Shown here in pieces: positions 11,526-22,803 of a stretch of DNA of 64,000 nucleotides (position 1 is the stretch's first letter; each line of letters begins with the position of its first letter). The DNA is from Asterias rubens (lineage: Eukaryota; Echinodermata; Asteroidea; Forcipulatida; Asteriidae). Under the pieces are notes generated by a model. It was not told the DNA's origin, ran no database searches, and saw only the letters and a program-made list of their open reading frames with translations. A program made the position numbers and the translations under genes. The stretch spans positions 13,162,160 to 13,226,159 of the forward strand of contig NC_047064.1 in NCBI RefSeq assembly GCF_902459465.1, read 5' to 3'.

Positions 11526-13000
11526 ATGGCCGACGGACACTTCAAGCCCGGAGAAAAGGTGTTTGCCAAGATGAAAGGGTGGCCCCACTGGCCAGCAAGG
11601 GTAAGTCTAGAGAAAGAATAAAAAGGCCACTATTATGTATTATTATTACTTCAATTTGTATTGTTCATCTTCAGTCAACCAAAACAATAATATTGCTGTG
11701 AAAAATCGTCAATCATGGTTCTGGAACAGATCAGGGCCCAAATTTATGGCTCTGCTTACTGTTAGCGAGAATCGGCGCTTAAGGAAACAGGGAATTCCAC
11801 GCTTACCTCAAGTGTGTTTCATGAACTAACGGGAAATTTTTGCTTGTGTGCATGCGTACTTCCTGTTACTAGGCATTCTTGCGCTTACACAGCTAGCACA
11901 GAAATTAGGTGCTTCACAGTAAGCGGTGAATGGTGGTCATATCCGCAGAAGTTGGCAGTAAGCAGAGCCATGAAATTGGGCCCTATTGAATATATCTTCA
12001 GTTGTTTCTGATCGTACATCAATCACTTTTATAAATTGTTGTGGTGATTTATTCTTTTCCTGTTTTGTTTTTGTCCGCAGATCGATGAGGTACCGGAGGG
12101 AGGAGTGAAGCCACCACCAAATAAGCTTCCAATTTTCTTCTATGGAACTCATGAAACGTAAGAATCTTTCACTTTGTAGATAGCGTGTTCACTTTGTGGC
12201 CGCCAGAAGGCCATGCTCTTGCAACACTTTTGTATACATGCAATGTCATGATTTAAGACTATATTTTCCATCATAGGAATTTTCTTCAAAAATAAATCTC
12301 TTGAACAATCATGAGCTGTGTCCTGGCCGAGCTGTCAAACATACTGGACTCCGGAGTTTAGGTTCATGACCCAGTTTTGACACTTGTGTCCTTACCTTAA
12401 ATAAGATGCTTAACTGTTATTGCTTCTTCCTTCAGATGGAACGTAAATCTGTGTTGTGTAAAGAACATAAAAGAACCCAGTACATTTTCAATTTCAACTA
12501 CAATTTAATAATAATAATAATAACCAATTCTTATATAGCGCATTTCACAATAACCGTATCAATGCTCTTTACATTAGTGCCCTGGTCATAGGGCCAATAA
12601 CATCCCTGTAATGTTTCTCAGCTCCCTAGGGAGTATACAGCCCTGAGCTGCCTGTAAGGCGCTTGTGGCTTTTTCATACACAATAACAACCTCTACCCTC
12701 GCAGGTACCCATTTATACCCCTGGGTGAAGAGAAGCAATTATAGTAAAGTTTCAATTTCAATCCATAGTCGTTGAGAGCCGTACATTATTGTCCATTCTG
12801 AAACTTCACAGTAAATAAGGATAATGATGATTGACCTGTTGTTTATTGTTTTATTTTCCAGAGCATTTATGTTCTCTAAGGACCTGTTCCCTTATGAGAA
12901 GTACAAAGCCAAATATGGTCAAACCCACAAGAAGCACAAAGCATTCAACATGGGACTCATCGAGATCATTGAAAACCCAGATGTCATGTATTCCGGACAG
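11526..13000 (+). CDS. PSIP1: PWWP-domain exons (coding exons 1-3) of the PSIP1-like gene
   Basis: Exons 11526-11600, 12081-12157 and 12862-13000 encode residues 1-97. The first ends with WPAR, the second carries [10 protein letters not shown] and PIFFYGTHE, and a split Thr codon joins the third ([14 protein letters not shown], then FNMGLIEI). Nearly every position matches the HDGF-family PWWP. Intron 1 holds a 252-bp inverted-repeat element (11733-11984); intron 2 holds SINE-like sequence (about 12315-12760). Confidence 0.93.
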
Positions 13001-16000
13001 GTAAAGCAGTGTGTAAACAAAACTAGCACTTATTAATAATTTTGTTTGTTTTTATTCAAATATGTCCTTCCTTCTGTCTCATAGAGTTTTGGCCACCGAG
13101 GCCTTGGACTCCATTGCCCTAGTCTTGGCCTTGGTGCCCCTTTAAAGGTTTCCCATAGCCTTTAAGATCTCCAATGAAAATGGCCTTGCCCTCTCAAAGA
13201 TGAGATTCCAGGCCTGGCAACATTTGTGATGGCATTTGTCACACAGAAACTCCATTTGTCTTGGTCTTCTGCTGCCTCAGAGTTTTGGTCAATTAAGCCC
13301 TGTCCATTTCTTGTTATCTTCTCACATTTTCTGCGGCTAAACTTGTTCCACCCTCGAGGTTAACTTGACATAATTTCTGGCCGGTTCAGACTTTGCGATC
13401 ACAACAAAGCACATCTTGACATACGCATATAACTTTGTTAGTCAGGCAAATTTCGCCTTGAAGAAACTGTCTTTTAGGAAAGGCATGCTGGGGAAAAATG
13501 GCGCGGCGAGATCTATCACCCCTTGTTACGAGAATGGACTAGTCCTAACTTATGACTAGTACTAACTTAAGACTAGTCCTAGGAATCATTTAAAACTTAA
13601 TGCTAGTCCTAAGTTAGGACGAGTAACTCGTCTTTACTCGGGATAAGTCTAGTCTTACTTCTTTGTGAAATCCACCCCTGGGCACTAATGTAAAGCGCAT
13701 CTAGACGTAATGTGACAAGTGCTATATAGTTGTTTTACTCATTTCTGAAAAACTATTGCTTCAAGTATTTCAAAGGGAATCTATTATTATTATTGTTTCG
13801 TTAGCAACCCACATCCACCTCTGAAGAGGAAGATATGGAGGAGGGTGTTGAGGAAGAAGCAGCAGATGAAGAAGAGAAGGAGGCAGAGGAGGAGGAGGAA
13901 GAAGTTGCACCGGAGTCTTCAGATGAAGAGGAGAAGCCGACCAAGAAGAGCAAAAAAACAAAGGCAGAAAAGAAATCCAAGCCAACCAAACGTAAATCAA
14001 GTGCAAAAACTCCAAAGGTGAGACTATGTGGGTAGTAACAAATTTTTGTCTTCCACAAAAAGAAAGAACCCTGGCTGTTAGTTTTGCATCGGGAATAAAG
14101 AATATAATTTGTTTTTACCCTTACTATACACTGATGTGTATAAAACACACGTATGTACAGAGCTCACGAACGTCGGAAAATGGATAATTTTACAGAGGTT
14201 ATAACTTTATTACGCCTTTTAACCAATAAGGCATTTATGAATGGGGAATAAAAGAATAGTCAATCGTTCTTAAACTGCCGTTTAAAACCTTGCAGGTTTG
14301 TGGCCATGCAATAAGGGCCCTCGCCTTTGGCTCGGAAATTTTTATCACATGGCAACGACCCTGCTGGTTTTAAACTGCCATTTAAGAACTCGTCGCTCCC
14401 CTTTACATCCCTTATTTCTAATCGAGTTGCAGGGTTATCTTGAGAAGCAATTTTGAAGAAAAAAATTCATTTAGAACTAATATTCAACTGGGCCCAATTA
14501 TTGAAGCCCGTAAGCACAAAGAAACTTAGCAAAAGTTGGTTACCAGCCAGGTTATACAGTTACCATTCTTGCAAACCGGTACCCTGGTTAACTCTTGCTT
14601 AGCCAAGAAATTAGTTCAGCAGAATGTTCTTATTAGCTTTATGTAATTGGGCCATTTGTGTTTACACGCCATTGCAGGCCAAGAAGTCATCAAAGAAAAG
14701 TGTAGAGGTCACCAGTGAAGATGAAGAGCCCGATGAAGAAGACTACGACGAACCCTCGGAGGAAGATGAAGAAGAGGAAGAAAGTGACGTAAGAAATTTC
14801 AAATCTTCATCTCAAAGAACTGCTGGACTGGCCCATTTTTCTTGTATTATTCGAACCTCAACATAAACACAGCTTACTAATAATACACATGACGTCATAG
14901 TGCATTCACTACACAAACACATGTGTTTTCTTTACAGCATATTATGCTGGCTTCTCACAGAACATTTTGCATCCTATAGAACAGATCTTCGAGCATCTCA
15001 TACACCAAAGTAACAATAATAAATGCATTTTTATTGACTTCTTAAATGTTTCTTATAATCGGAAGCTGCTGTAGGCTTCTAAACCAGTAGTTTTTAATCC
15101 GAATATTTAAAAGTGTTTACCAAATGTATACCTATCCTACATCAGGAGTTCGTCCCTGTAAAGACCAGTAGTGGAAGAAAGAGTAGCTCAAAAAAATCTA
15201 AGGGGAGGAAAAGATCGAAAGCAGCGAGTGAGTCAGACAGCGGAGCGGATGAAGAGGAAGAGGCGTCAATGGCGTCTGATGGCAGCGAGAGTGAGGACGA
15301 ACCCGTCGTTAAGAAACCTAAGAAGGAGAAAGTTAAGAAAGAGAAGAAGGAAAAATCTGCAAAGAAACCAAAAGGTCAGAATAAGCACAAAGCCCCCAAA
15401 ATTCTTAATTTTGTATGAATAAAGTGTACAACTTTATAATCAGGAGCTAATTCTATAACGCCTGTTGGCACAAAAACTTGCCGAGCACAGAAAAAGATTG
15501 GGCAAAGGTCTATGAAGTTGGGCTCAGCACCTGATGTATCTTTATTTTGATCTTGTGTGTTCAATGTAGCTGAGAAAAAGCCAAGGGCTCCCTCTAGCAA
15601 GAAGAAAACGCCGAGCAAGCCGGTGACTTCAAAGGGAGACCTGAGTATCAGCTTGAGCAGGTTAGTAACTGAAAGAGGTATTGTATTGAACTTGTAGCAA
15701 TCATCAACATAAGTATATTCTCTTGCTTGTGGACTTTTGAACCTTTTACGGTACTTAGCAAACCATCGACCATTATAACACAGGCAAATATATTTAAAAA
15801 CATTGATTGTTTACTATGTCATTTGTTACCTGTAAAGTAGGGCAAACAAATTTTCTATACTGTACTTTCTTGGTTATGTTACAGTTCTGACGACTCATCT
15901 GACAGCAGCGACTATGTCTCCAAGTGGCGCAAGCGCGAGGAGGAGAAGAAGGCCAAGCTGGAGGATGAAAAGAAGAAGAAACAAGAGGTGCAGTACCGAC

Positions 16001-19000
16001 TGATGCGGGAAAAAGAGCGCCTCCAAGAGGAGATGGAGCGTCTAGAGAAAGCGCAGAAAAAGAAAAAGAAGAAGAAGAGGAGCTCTTCAGAGTCCAAAGA
16101 TAAACATGGCGAGAGCGACGAGGATGAGGAAGCCGGGCTGGATCTCAGCGACGGAGACAGCGACAATCTGGTCATCGACGAGACCCCGTTGAAGATCAAA
16201 GCCAAGAAGGAGACCAAAAAGAAGGTGAAGAAAGAGCCAGTCGTTGTCAAGGTGAAGGAGGAGCCGATAAAGCAGAGGGTTTCTGAAGATGAAGATGATG
16301 ATGATGATGATGATGAGGATGAGATGGATAAACCGACAGAGGGAGATACTACTCCAAAGATAGATTCTGCCGACCGCAAAGCGGAGAAGGCGAAGAAGAA
16401 AGAGGACAAAGACAAGAAAAGGTGACTTAGATTCTTTGGCTCATAAAGAAATAAGAAGAATAATATCGGCTCCTATACAGTAGGCCTGTGATATTTTTGC
16501 TGTATTCGTATAACGGCTTTTCATCGACTTTTTCATTGACCGAGCTGAATTTTTGTTGACTCCATTTAATTCTCAATTCTCAAACAGACAAGAGAAAGAG
16601 AGGAAAAAAAATGAGGAGAAAGAGCGAAAGAAGGAAGAGAAGATGCGGAAGAAGCTCGAAGAGAAGAAGAAGGAACTGGAAGCCAAGAAGAAACGAGAAG
16701 AGGAGAGAAAGAGGCGACAGGAAGAAACGAGACGACGAGAGGAGGAAGAAAGAAAAAGACGGGAGGAGGATGCTAAGAAGAGACGGGAGGAAGAAGCCAA
16801 GAGGAAACAACTCGAGGAGCAGGTTGGTATTGGGGTCGATCTTGGCAGTGGGGAAATATTTATTGCCTCACAAGGCTTTGTTTATCCAGTTCATAAGGGG
16901 TATTCTGAAAAATGTTCTGTGCTGTCTGGTGCATTATCTTTTGAAACTTTTTGAGTGATCCTTTTTCTTTGAAAATATCATTCCGACAATGAAACCCTGA
17001 CTTGACAAAGGAAAGATGGCAACCGTTCTCAAAATAAGCATCGAGAATTGATGTTGTCGTGTGAGTAAATTGAAAAAGGCCCTCAATCTTTGCCATGACC
17101 CAAGGAACAATCTTGGAACAAGCATACTTGTCTCCCATTGAGCTGAATATAATGGCAGCCTGTACATTCTTGTAAGCCACATTTCCCCCAAAAAGGTACG
17201 AAGATATTACAAATTGAGGTAATATTATTCAATTGATAAACACAGTACCACAGGACTCCTCTGGTCTTCAGTTAACTGGCCAAACTCTGGAATCACTGGC
17301 CTGGGGCATGGTGTTAATTTCTAACCCTGTAACTTTAACCACCATTTTCAATTTTCTTACTGCTTTTCATTTACAGAAAACAAAAGAAAACAAGCGGCAA
17401 GACATAACTGTGGAGCAAAGCAACGACAAAGAGTAAGTGAAGAAAGGACTCCCCCTCATGTCCTTTTCCCTCTTCTGTCGGGCACCGGGATTTCCTATTT
17501 GAGGAATGTTTCTGACAGGAACGGTTCTCTGATTCAAATTTGGGGGATATACATTTTCCCTAACCACATTACATTGAGGTGAAATTCTTCTCAATATGCT
17601 TTGTATTATCAAAAGCTGCTGTCCCTCTAACCAAGTAAGTTTGTGTTGCCATTAATTTTAAGAATTTTTAAAGTGTCTCATTAATTTTTGACTGTATTTG
17701 TTTGATATTTATTTTTAACAGAATATCAAAGCGAGATAAATTTGAGAAGAGAAAACCGGAGAAGAAGAAAGGTAAATAACTTTGACTCAAATAGCATCAA
17801 ATTTGTAGACTATTATTTGTATAAAATAGTAACCCACAAGGGACCCAACACTCTCTGAATAAGCGTGTCACTATCTTTGTTTGGGGGTGCCAGTTTTTGG
17901 TTTGTTTGTGTGAAATTGTTTCCTCCTTGCGGAAAGGTGCAAGTACCGGCACAAAATCACAGAACTGTTTTTTAAGACGGTGTTGCCAAGCAATTAGTTA
18001 AGAAGGGGAAACTGACTCCGGACATGTTAATAATTTTTAGCTAAAAAAAGACAAATTGTGATTTCAACCTGGGCCCAATTTAATGGCTCTACTTACTGTA
18101 AGCAAAGAATCGGTAGCAGGGCATTCTGTGCTTACAGGTATTTCAGGGGTAAGCAGGGAATTTTTTCTTGTACACATGCATACTCCACGTTACTTGGCAT
18201 TCTGCACTTTAACAGCTGGCGCAGACATTTGGCGCGCGCTTGCCATACAAGTGGAGGTGATCAAAAGACCCGAATTCGACGGTAAGCAGAGCCATGAAAT
18301 TGGGCCCTGCTTTTCTCTATTTATGTGGCAGGGCTCTACCAACTTGGCTATATTGGCTGTCTCCCCTTGTTGGCAGTCACAAGTTTTTCTGCTAAGCAAA
18401 CATTTTTTGGAACCAGTCACAAATTGTTAGCACCGTTAACAAATGTACCATGTCATAACCAAGTGTTTTAATTGCTGTATTTTGTAATGTTTCCAGTTCT
18501 GAAGACAGAAGAGACTGTTGAGAGACTGCACTTAGAGCTGAAAGTATCCTTGAGTATGGACCACCCGGTAAGTAGCAACATTTAAAGACAGTGGACACAA
18601 TTGGTAATTACTCAAAATAATTATTAGCATAAAACCTGACTTGGTAACGAGTAATGGGGAGAGGTTAATATTATAAAACATTGTGAGAAACGGCTCCCTC
18701 TGAAGTGACGTAGTTCTTGATAAAGAAGTAATTTTCCACAAGTTTGAATTCAAGACCTCAGATTTTGAGTTTATGGTCTCAAAATCAAGCATCTGAAAGC
18801 ACATAACTTCGTGTGACAAGGGTGTTTTTGCTTTCATTATTATCTCACAACTTTGACGACCAATTGAGCTCAAATTTTCACAGGTTTGTTATTTTATGCA
18901 TATGTTGAGATACACTAAGTGAGAAGACTAGTCTTTGACATTTACCAATAGAGTCCAGTTTTAAAGGAATTTTATTTGTGTTTTTACCCATACACCATTA

Positions 19001-22000
19001 CTTGTCTTGACAATTGAGTCTTACTAGTAGAAGACATGATATTCTTCCTACTTTAGCCTGATTTCTTAAAATTGTTTGCCCTTTGGAAAATCAGAAAAAT
19101 ATCAATTGAATACCCTGAATATTCTATACCATGGGTAAATGTAGGTTAGCTCTTGTACTTGATAAAATATGTCCGAACCCATGATCTTTGCGGTGCCAGA
19201 GCAGATGTATTACCACTCTGATGGCAGCAGGTACTGCAGCGATTAAGAAAGAAAATAAAGAGGATAACACATGACGCGTATTCCACCAATCCAATGCCAA
19301 GGGTCTGTGTGTGCCGTATAGAGAGAATCGTATTAAGAATTTGAATTTCTTGATTTGTTTTTAAGGATCCAGCTAAGAGTGTGTCAGTGATGGCCCAGAT
19401 TGATGCAATGAGTGACTCACTCACACCTGGTATTCTAAGGAAGAGCAAAGACTTCGTCCAGACCATCAAGAAGGTAAACTCCATCAACTTGACTTATAGA
19501 AGATGTACAATTGAGAATTAATTAGAATTAGCTGTTGCCAACTGCTTTCCAACCAAAAGGGCCTAAAAAATGTAACAAACAAAGTTAACGGCATGCCGTT
19601 TCGACCCTAGTAGAGTCTCGAAGGGGGAAATAACAACACAGTGACTACAATGTAAATGCTGTGTCACCTAAAGTGCGCACCTCACGGTGTAACAGAAAGT
19701 AACACTGACTCCAAAATTTGTCAAGTCGGGTTGGCATGGTTCCTTTTTTTCGCCTTCCACCGCAATGAACCTCTCTGGGGGCACTGCGTGGACTTTCAAT
19801 GGTATATTTTTCTGGGGTTTTCCTCCCATCACTTCTAAAACTGAAACTTTCCAGTGCAAAAGTTACATGTAAGTTTGCTTTTCTGAGAGTCCTCTGCTTC
19901 ACAATCAGGATAAAATGAAATGAAATTAAATCATCACTGTGATATTGGCGTCAGGTGATTTGCTTCAATTGAAACTTTTGGGGAGGAGTCTCTGTGAATT
20001 CATCTAAATCTTACTTTAAAATTGCGTTCCCGCTCTGTTTGCAGATAAGGAAGTACAAGTCTGACGAGAGGGTGCGCAAGAAAGCAGAATATTTATACAA
20101 CAAATTGAAATCTATTTGCCTGATGCAAGAAACGTCTGGCAGTGCTGAGGAGAAGAAGGGAGAAGAGAACGAGCGAGGGGAATTAACAGAGCAAACAGGT
20201 CAGCCTCCTTGTAGAAAAGAATTTATGTGCCCTTACCCTTTCCAAAAACAAGCATCAGGCATAAGGCCAAATAAAAAAAAATACCAGTTGATCGTCCGGA
20301 TTTTTCAAAATAGGAGGATGAGGGCCTTACTATTTACTATTTACTTTTTTTTTTTTAAGATGGTCGCTTAGTATTTCAAATCAAACAGGTAACCAATTCT
20401 TCAATTTGAACCCATTGCAAACTTATTTTATACTTATTTGTTGCATGAGGACCTGTGTTAACACTATTAATGTATTAGTATTAATAGGGTCAGATTTGTA
20501 AACAGATTTGCTAGAAGGCATTCACTATTATTGTTTTATGAAACAGACGGTTACACATGTTCGAGAGCATCACGTTAGATTCAGAATAAGCTCCTAGGCC
20601 AGTCCTTTTGAAAAGATGGAGCCAAAATAAAAATAAAACAATAAAAGGATGCGGCCCCACAAAAGGATGTGGGCGGGGACAATCAACTGTTTTTGGGGGG
20701 TTTTTTTGGCCTAAAGGTGTGCTGTTCAGCCCGGTTCATACTTTCTGCTAATGCGATACAAATTTTGACGTCACAAATTTGTAATGAACAATTTGAGAGA
20801 GCTGAACTGTGGTAAATATTTGCCGCGAAAAAGCAGCTGTGACGTGAACATTTGTATGGTATTGGCATTGACAGGAAGTATGAACATGGTTTTACATTTC
20901 ATGATTCACGTGATGGTTTCGGTTCCAAGTGGTGTAACTTAATCTGATTTTGTACATTGACTTAACTGATTTTGTACATTATTCATGCCTTAGACATAAC
21001 AGCTGTTGATGGGAACAATGCGGCGAAAGAGCTCAAACCAGATCACAAAGCGAAAAGGCAAGAAGAAAACGCAACCTCCGAACCTCTTGGCGACAAACCC
21101 AGTACAGAGGACCAAGAAACGGCCAATGCCGAAGCGAAAGCCACCGCTAATACCCCAACGGAAGAAGCATCAAGTGCCACAAATGAACCTCAAAATGGAG
21201 AGGCAGAAGTGAGAAACACAAACGAAGTGAAGGTTGCAGATGATGAATCAGATTTGAAAAGAACTGAAGTGGTCAATGACACTGAAAGAACGGCTGAAGA
21301 GGCTAAATCACAGGACGATAAACCAAAAGAGGACAGCCTCCTAGAGGACAAACCCAAAGAGGATCAATCCAAAAGTGATGAACCCCGGGAGGAGAAAACC
21401 AGAAAAGTTGAGGGTAAATCTCGGGAGGACTCCCAGAACGAAGTCACTGCTGAGGATTCCGAGGACGAAGACGATGAGGCAAATGACGATGGGAGGAGAA
21501 ACCTCTCGGAGCGTCTTGATATGATTTTCGGGAACCAGGGAGGATTTCAGATTCCTGGACTGAATTTAGAGGAGAATAGCAAGGGGAAGTCCAAGGGAGC
21601 CAGTGATGAGAAGAAAAAAGAGGCAAGGAAGGATAGGAAGCGATCAACAGGGGCGTCGGGAGACCAGATTGGGGAGCAACCAATGGAGCTAGATGACAAT
21701 GAAGCCAACGACAATCCCAAGGGGTAAGTAGATATTAATGTTCAAGACTAAGCCTGGGCGACTCTTGCAACTAGCATCAAAGTCGCGGCTATTGATTGCT
21801 TGTCGAGTCGCGACTATCGTTATTCAATTATTGGAGAGCGTGTCTGCTAGTCTGAGATTCCAGTGGGAGAACATTCCAAAGAGATGGTCAAATAGTCTCC
21901 CTAAGTGTGTTTTATTATTTGAAAAAACTGAAGTCAAAAGGGTGTCATGCTTTGCTAAAACCTGTCATGTTTTTTTTTTTATTGTTGATAAGTCAAGTGA

Positions 22001-22091
22001 AATGTATGTTCTTGTATGTTTTTCCAGGACCGCGGCTGCAGATCAAGCCTTCAGCGACGATAACATGGAGCTGGACTCGGATGAAAATTGA
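11526..22091 (+). CDS. PSIP1: PSIP1/LEDGF-like (HDGF-related) PWWP and IBD chromatin protein, 16 coding exons
   Basis: Coding exons: 11526-11600, 12081-12157, 12862-13000, 13805-14017, 14678-14788, 15146-15374, 15570-15660, 15885-16421, 16588-16822, 17377-17432, 17722-17771, 18497-18567, 19366-19473, 20045-20198, 20994-21723, 22028-22091. All junctions are GT-AG, the phases agree, and the sum is 2940 nt (979 residues plus TGA). The family tethers partner proteins to H3K36-methylated chromatin in the nucleus: PWWP reads the nucleosome and IBD binds short motifs in partners such as the MLL-menin complex and IWS1. Residues 1-97 are an HDGF-type PWWP (GWPHWPAR, then [10 protein letters not shown]); cage residues M16, W22 and F45 match M15, W21 and F44 of human LEDGF. 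Residues 98-600 are acidic and lysine-rich linkers with charged helices; IBD lies at about 610-700; an acidic tail follows. The start is fixed by the PWWP N-terminus and context acaaagATGg. It is longer than human PSIP1 (530) and HDGFL2 (about 670). Which paralogue is closer is unresolved. Confidence 0.93.
11733..11984. mobile_element. MITE-like element, GGGCCCAATTTCATGGCTCT family
   Basis: A 252-bp element in PSIP1-like intron 1 with clear inverted ends: AGGGCCCAAATTTATGGCTC at the left and GAGCCATGAAATTGGGCCCT at the right, continuing into CTGCTTACTG on both arms. Related copies: 18071-18308, 24707-24965, 46136-46260. Confidence 0.75.
12315..12760. repeat. tRNA-derived SINE fragments in PSIP1-like intron 2
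   Basis: 12315-12440 carries a SINE head with CTGTCAAACATACTGGACTC and GACACTTGTGTCCTTACCTT (plus orientation). 12500-12760 carries a tail block (TATAGCGCATTTCACAATAA, TTTACATTAGTGCCCTGGTC, CCCCTGGGTGAAGAGAAGCA) in the opposite orientation. The same blocks occur together at 43845-44250. Confidence 0.6.
13090..13216. repeat. Short repeat ending in CCAGGCCTGG, second CAGGCCTG-related family
   Basis: About 127 bp in PSIP1-like intron 3: TTGGCCTTGGTGCCCCTTTA, CCATAGCCTTTAAG and GCCTTGCCCTCTCAAAGATG. Matching copies are at 22676-22803 and about 37738-37855. Confidence 0.6.
13525..13678. repeat. Inverted-repeat element, TTAGGACTAGTC family
   Basis: About 150 bp inside intron 3 of the PSIP1-like gene, built of repeated GACTAGTCCTAA-type words in both orientations and ending in CTTTGTGAAATCCACCCC. 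Related copies: 22397-22552, 27761-31750 (split) and 53933-54108. No coding capacity; a non-autonomous element. Confidence 0.65.
13805..17771 (+). CDS. PSIP1: Charged linker exons (coding exons 4-11) of the PSIP1-like gene
   Basis: Exons 4-11 encode residues 98 to about 605. Exons 4-6 alternate glutamate/aspartate runs with lysine blocks, including SKGRKRSK in exon 6, which resembles the basic AT-hook/NLS region of LEDGF (an inference). Exon 8 (15885-16421) begins with a serine/aspartate cluster, passes into a K/E-rich predicted coiled coil ([19 protein letters not shown]) and ends with an aspartate run. Exon 9 (16588-16822) is almost wholly R/K/E and would form a long charged single helix, as in HDGFL2. 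Exons 10 and 11 are only 56 and 50 nt. Low-complexity composition alone would be weak evidence, but each exon is flanked by acceptor and donor sites in the required phase. Confidence 0.88.
14255..14425. repeat. Inverted-repeat element in PSIP1-like intron 4
   Basis: GTTCTTAAACTGCCGTTTAA at the left against TTTTAAACTGCCATTTAAGAAC at the right, around a spacer of about 100 bp. The edges are uncertain. Confidence 0.55.
18071..18308. mobile_element. MITE-like element, GGGCCCAATTTCATGGCTCT family
   Basis: About 238 bp in PSIP1-like intron 11; ends GGGCCCAATTTAATGGCTCT and AGCCATGAAATTGGGCCC are near-perfect inverted repeats. It is a second insertion of the same family in one gene. Confidence 0.75.
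18497..20198 (+). CDS. PSIP1: Integrase-binding domain (IBD) exons 12-14 of the PSIP1-like gene
   Basis: Exons 18497-18567, 19366-19473 and 20045-20198 encode residues 605-716, including the TFIIS N-terminal-like helical bundle called IBD. Visible blocks are [18 protein letters not shown], then [22 protein letters not shown] and [12 protein letters not shown], aligning with human RIHAEIKNSLKIDNLD, LDELASLQVT, TTLKKIRRFK and LYNKFKNMFL. The aspartate equivalent to human D366 is kept; I365 is Met, F406 is Tyr and V408 is Ser here. The intron between the first two IBD exons contains a copy of the 380-bp inverted-repeat family (18582-18965). Confidence 0.9.
18582..18965. mobile_element. MITE-like element, GTGGACACTATTGGTAATTA family (full copy)
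   Basis: A full-length copy of about 385 bp in PSIP1-like intron 12. It begins AAAGACAGTGGACACAATTG and ends with the inverted counterpart CAATAGAGTCCAGTTTTAAAG. Six copies or fragments occur in this window in both orientations. The terminal inverted repeats are about 30 bp; there is no coding capacity. Confidence 0.78.
20727..20885. repeat. Inverted-repeat element, CCCGGTTCATACTTCCTGC family
   Basis: About 160 bp in PSIP1-like intron 14: AGCCCGGTTCATACTTTCTG at the left against ACAGGAAGTATGAACATGG at the right. A second copy is at 53024-53146. Confidence 0.6.
20994..22091 (+). CDS. PSIP1: Acidic C-terminal tail exons 15-16 of the PSIP1-like gene
   Basis: Exon 15 (20994-21723, 730 nt) and exon 16 (22028-22091) encode residues 716-979. 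The tail is rich in Glu, Asp, Lys and Thr, with repeated DKPKED-like units (residues about 830-860) and one more hydrophobic stretch, [19 protein letters not shown], that stands out from the disordered background and may be a short binding motif (inference). The protein ends NMELDSDEN. The corresponding tail of human PSIP1 is much shorter. Confidence 0.88.
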
Positions 22092-22396
22092 AAAAAAACA
22101 CAACCAAATTCTAGCGATGTTGAATGTTGCAAACTTTGTCATAGTATATAAATAATATGCGTGTGACCAGCAGAACCAACTTTACTAGTCGAAAACTGAG
22201 TTGAAAGTGTGGTGATAAACTTGATTCCTTGGTGGCAGAGTGAAGAAGCCTTGAACGATAAGATTCATCAACTTGTACCACCTTCGTAGAGAGTATACAA
22301 TGCAATGACATGGACGGATTTGGCCGGAAAAGTCCACAAGACCGCAGTGCTTGAAGCTCAACTTTTTTACTGGACCAGCCGTCGATGTCACCAAAC

Positions 22397-22552
22397 TCTT
22401 CCTAACTTAGGATTAATCTTAGGACTAAGGACGAGTTAAGTATCGTATCCAAAGGTGTAGGACTCATTGAACTCAACCTAAGTTAGAACGGGTTACTCTT
22501 CCTAATTCAAGATCCATTTTGTACGATTTAGGCTAGTGTTTCGTGAAATTGG
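22397..22552. repeat. Inverted-repeat element, TTAGGACTAGTC family (diverged)
   Basis: A degenerate copy just downstream of the PSIP1-like stop codon: CCTAACTTAGGATTAATCTT at one end and GTTTCGTGAAATTGGCTGCAG at the other. It may lie within the 3' UTR. Confidence 0.5.
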
Positions 22553-22675
22553 CTGCAGAAATTTGTGTACAAGACCTGAATGAAACTGAGAACAACCTTC
22601 CTTGAATCCTGATACAGTTTAACGTGTATGTAACTTTTTTTATTCAAGCAGTTCGGCACCATGACTAAGAGAAGG

Positions 22676-22803
22676 TCAGGCCTGGAATTGAACGGAGGCC
22701 ATGGCCCCTGTTGCCCTGGTCTTGGCCTGGGTGCCTCCTTAAAAGTTTCCCATAGGCTTTAATGGAAGTGCCTTGCCCTCTCAAAAATGAAACTCCAGGC
22801 CTG
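22676..22803. repeat. Short repeat bounded by CAGGCCTG, second family
   Basis: A 128-bp copy with both edges (TCAGGCCTGGAATTGAACGG and ACTCCAGGCCTG) and TTGCCCTGGTCTTGGCCTGG inside. Confidence 0.62.

Noticed and set aside
15912..16415. Long serine/phenylalanine-rich - strand frame opposite PSIP1-like exon 8
   Set aside because: Shadow of a lysine/glutamate-rich exon on the + strand.
16860..17191. - strand frames in PSIP1-like intron 9 ([19 protein letters not shown] and an overlapping frame)
   Set aside because: Two overlapping frames of about 100 codons, no domain recognised, no splice signals; possibly an old repeat but not supportable.
20994..21212. Alternative frame inside exon 15 (rich in K and P)
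   Set aside because: Out of phase with the flanking exons, which fix the acidic frame.
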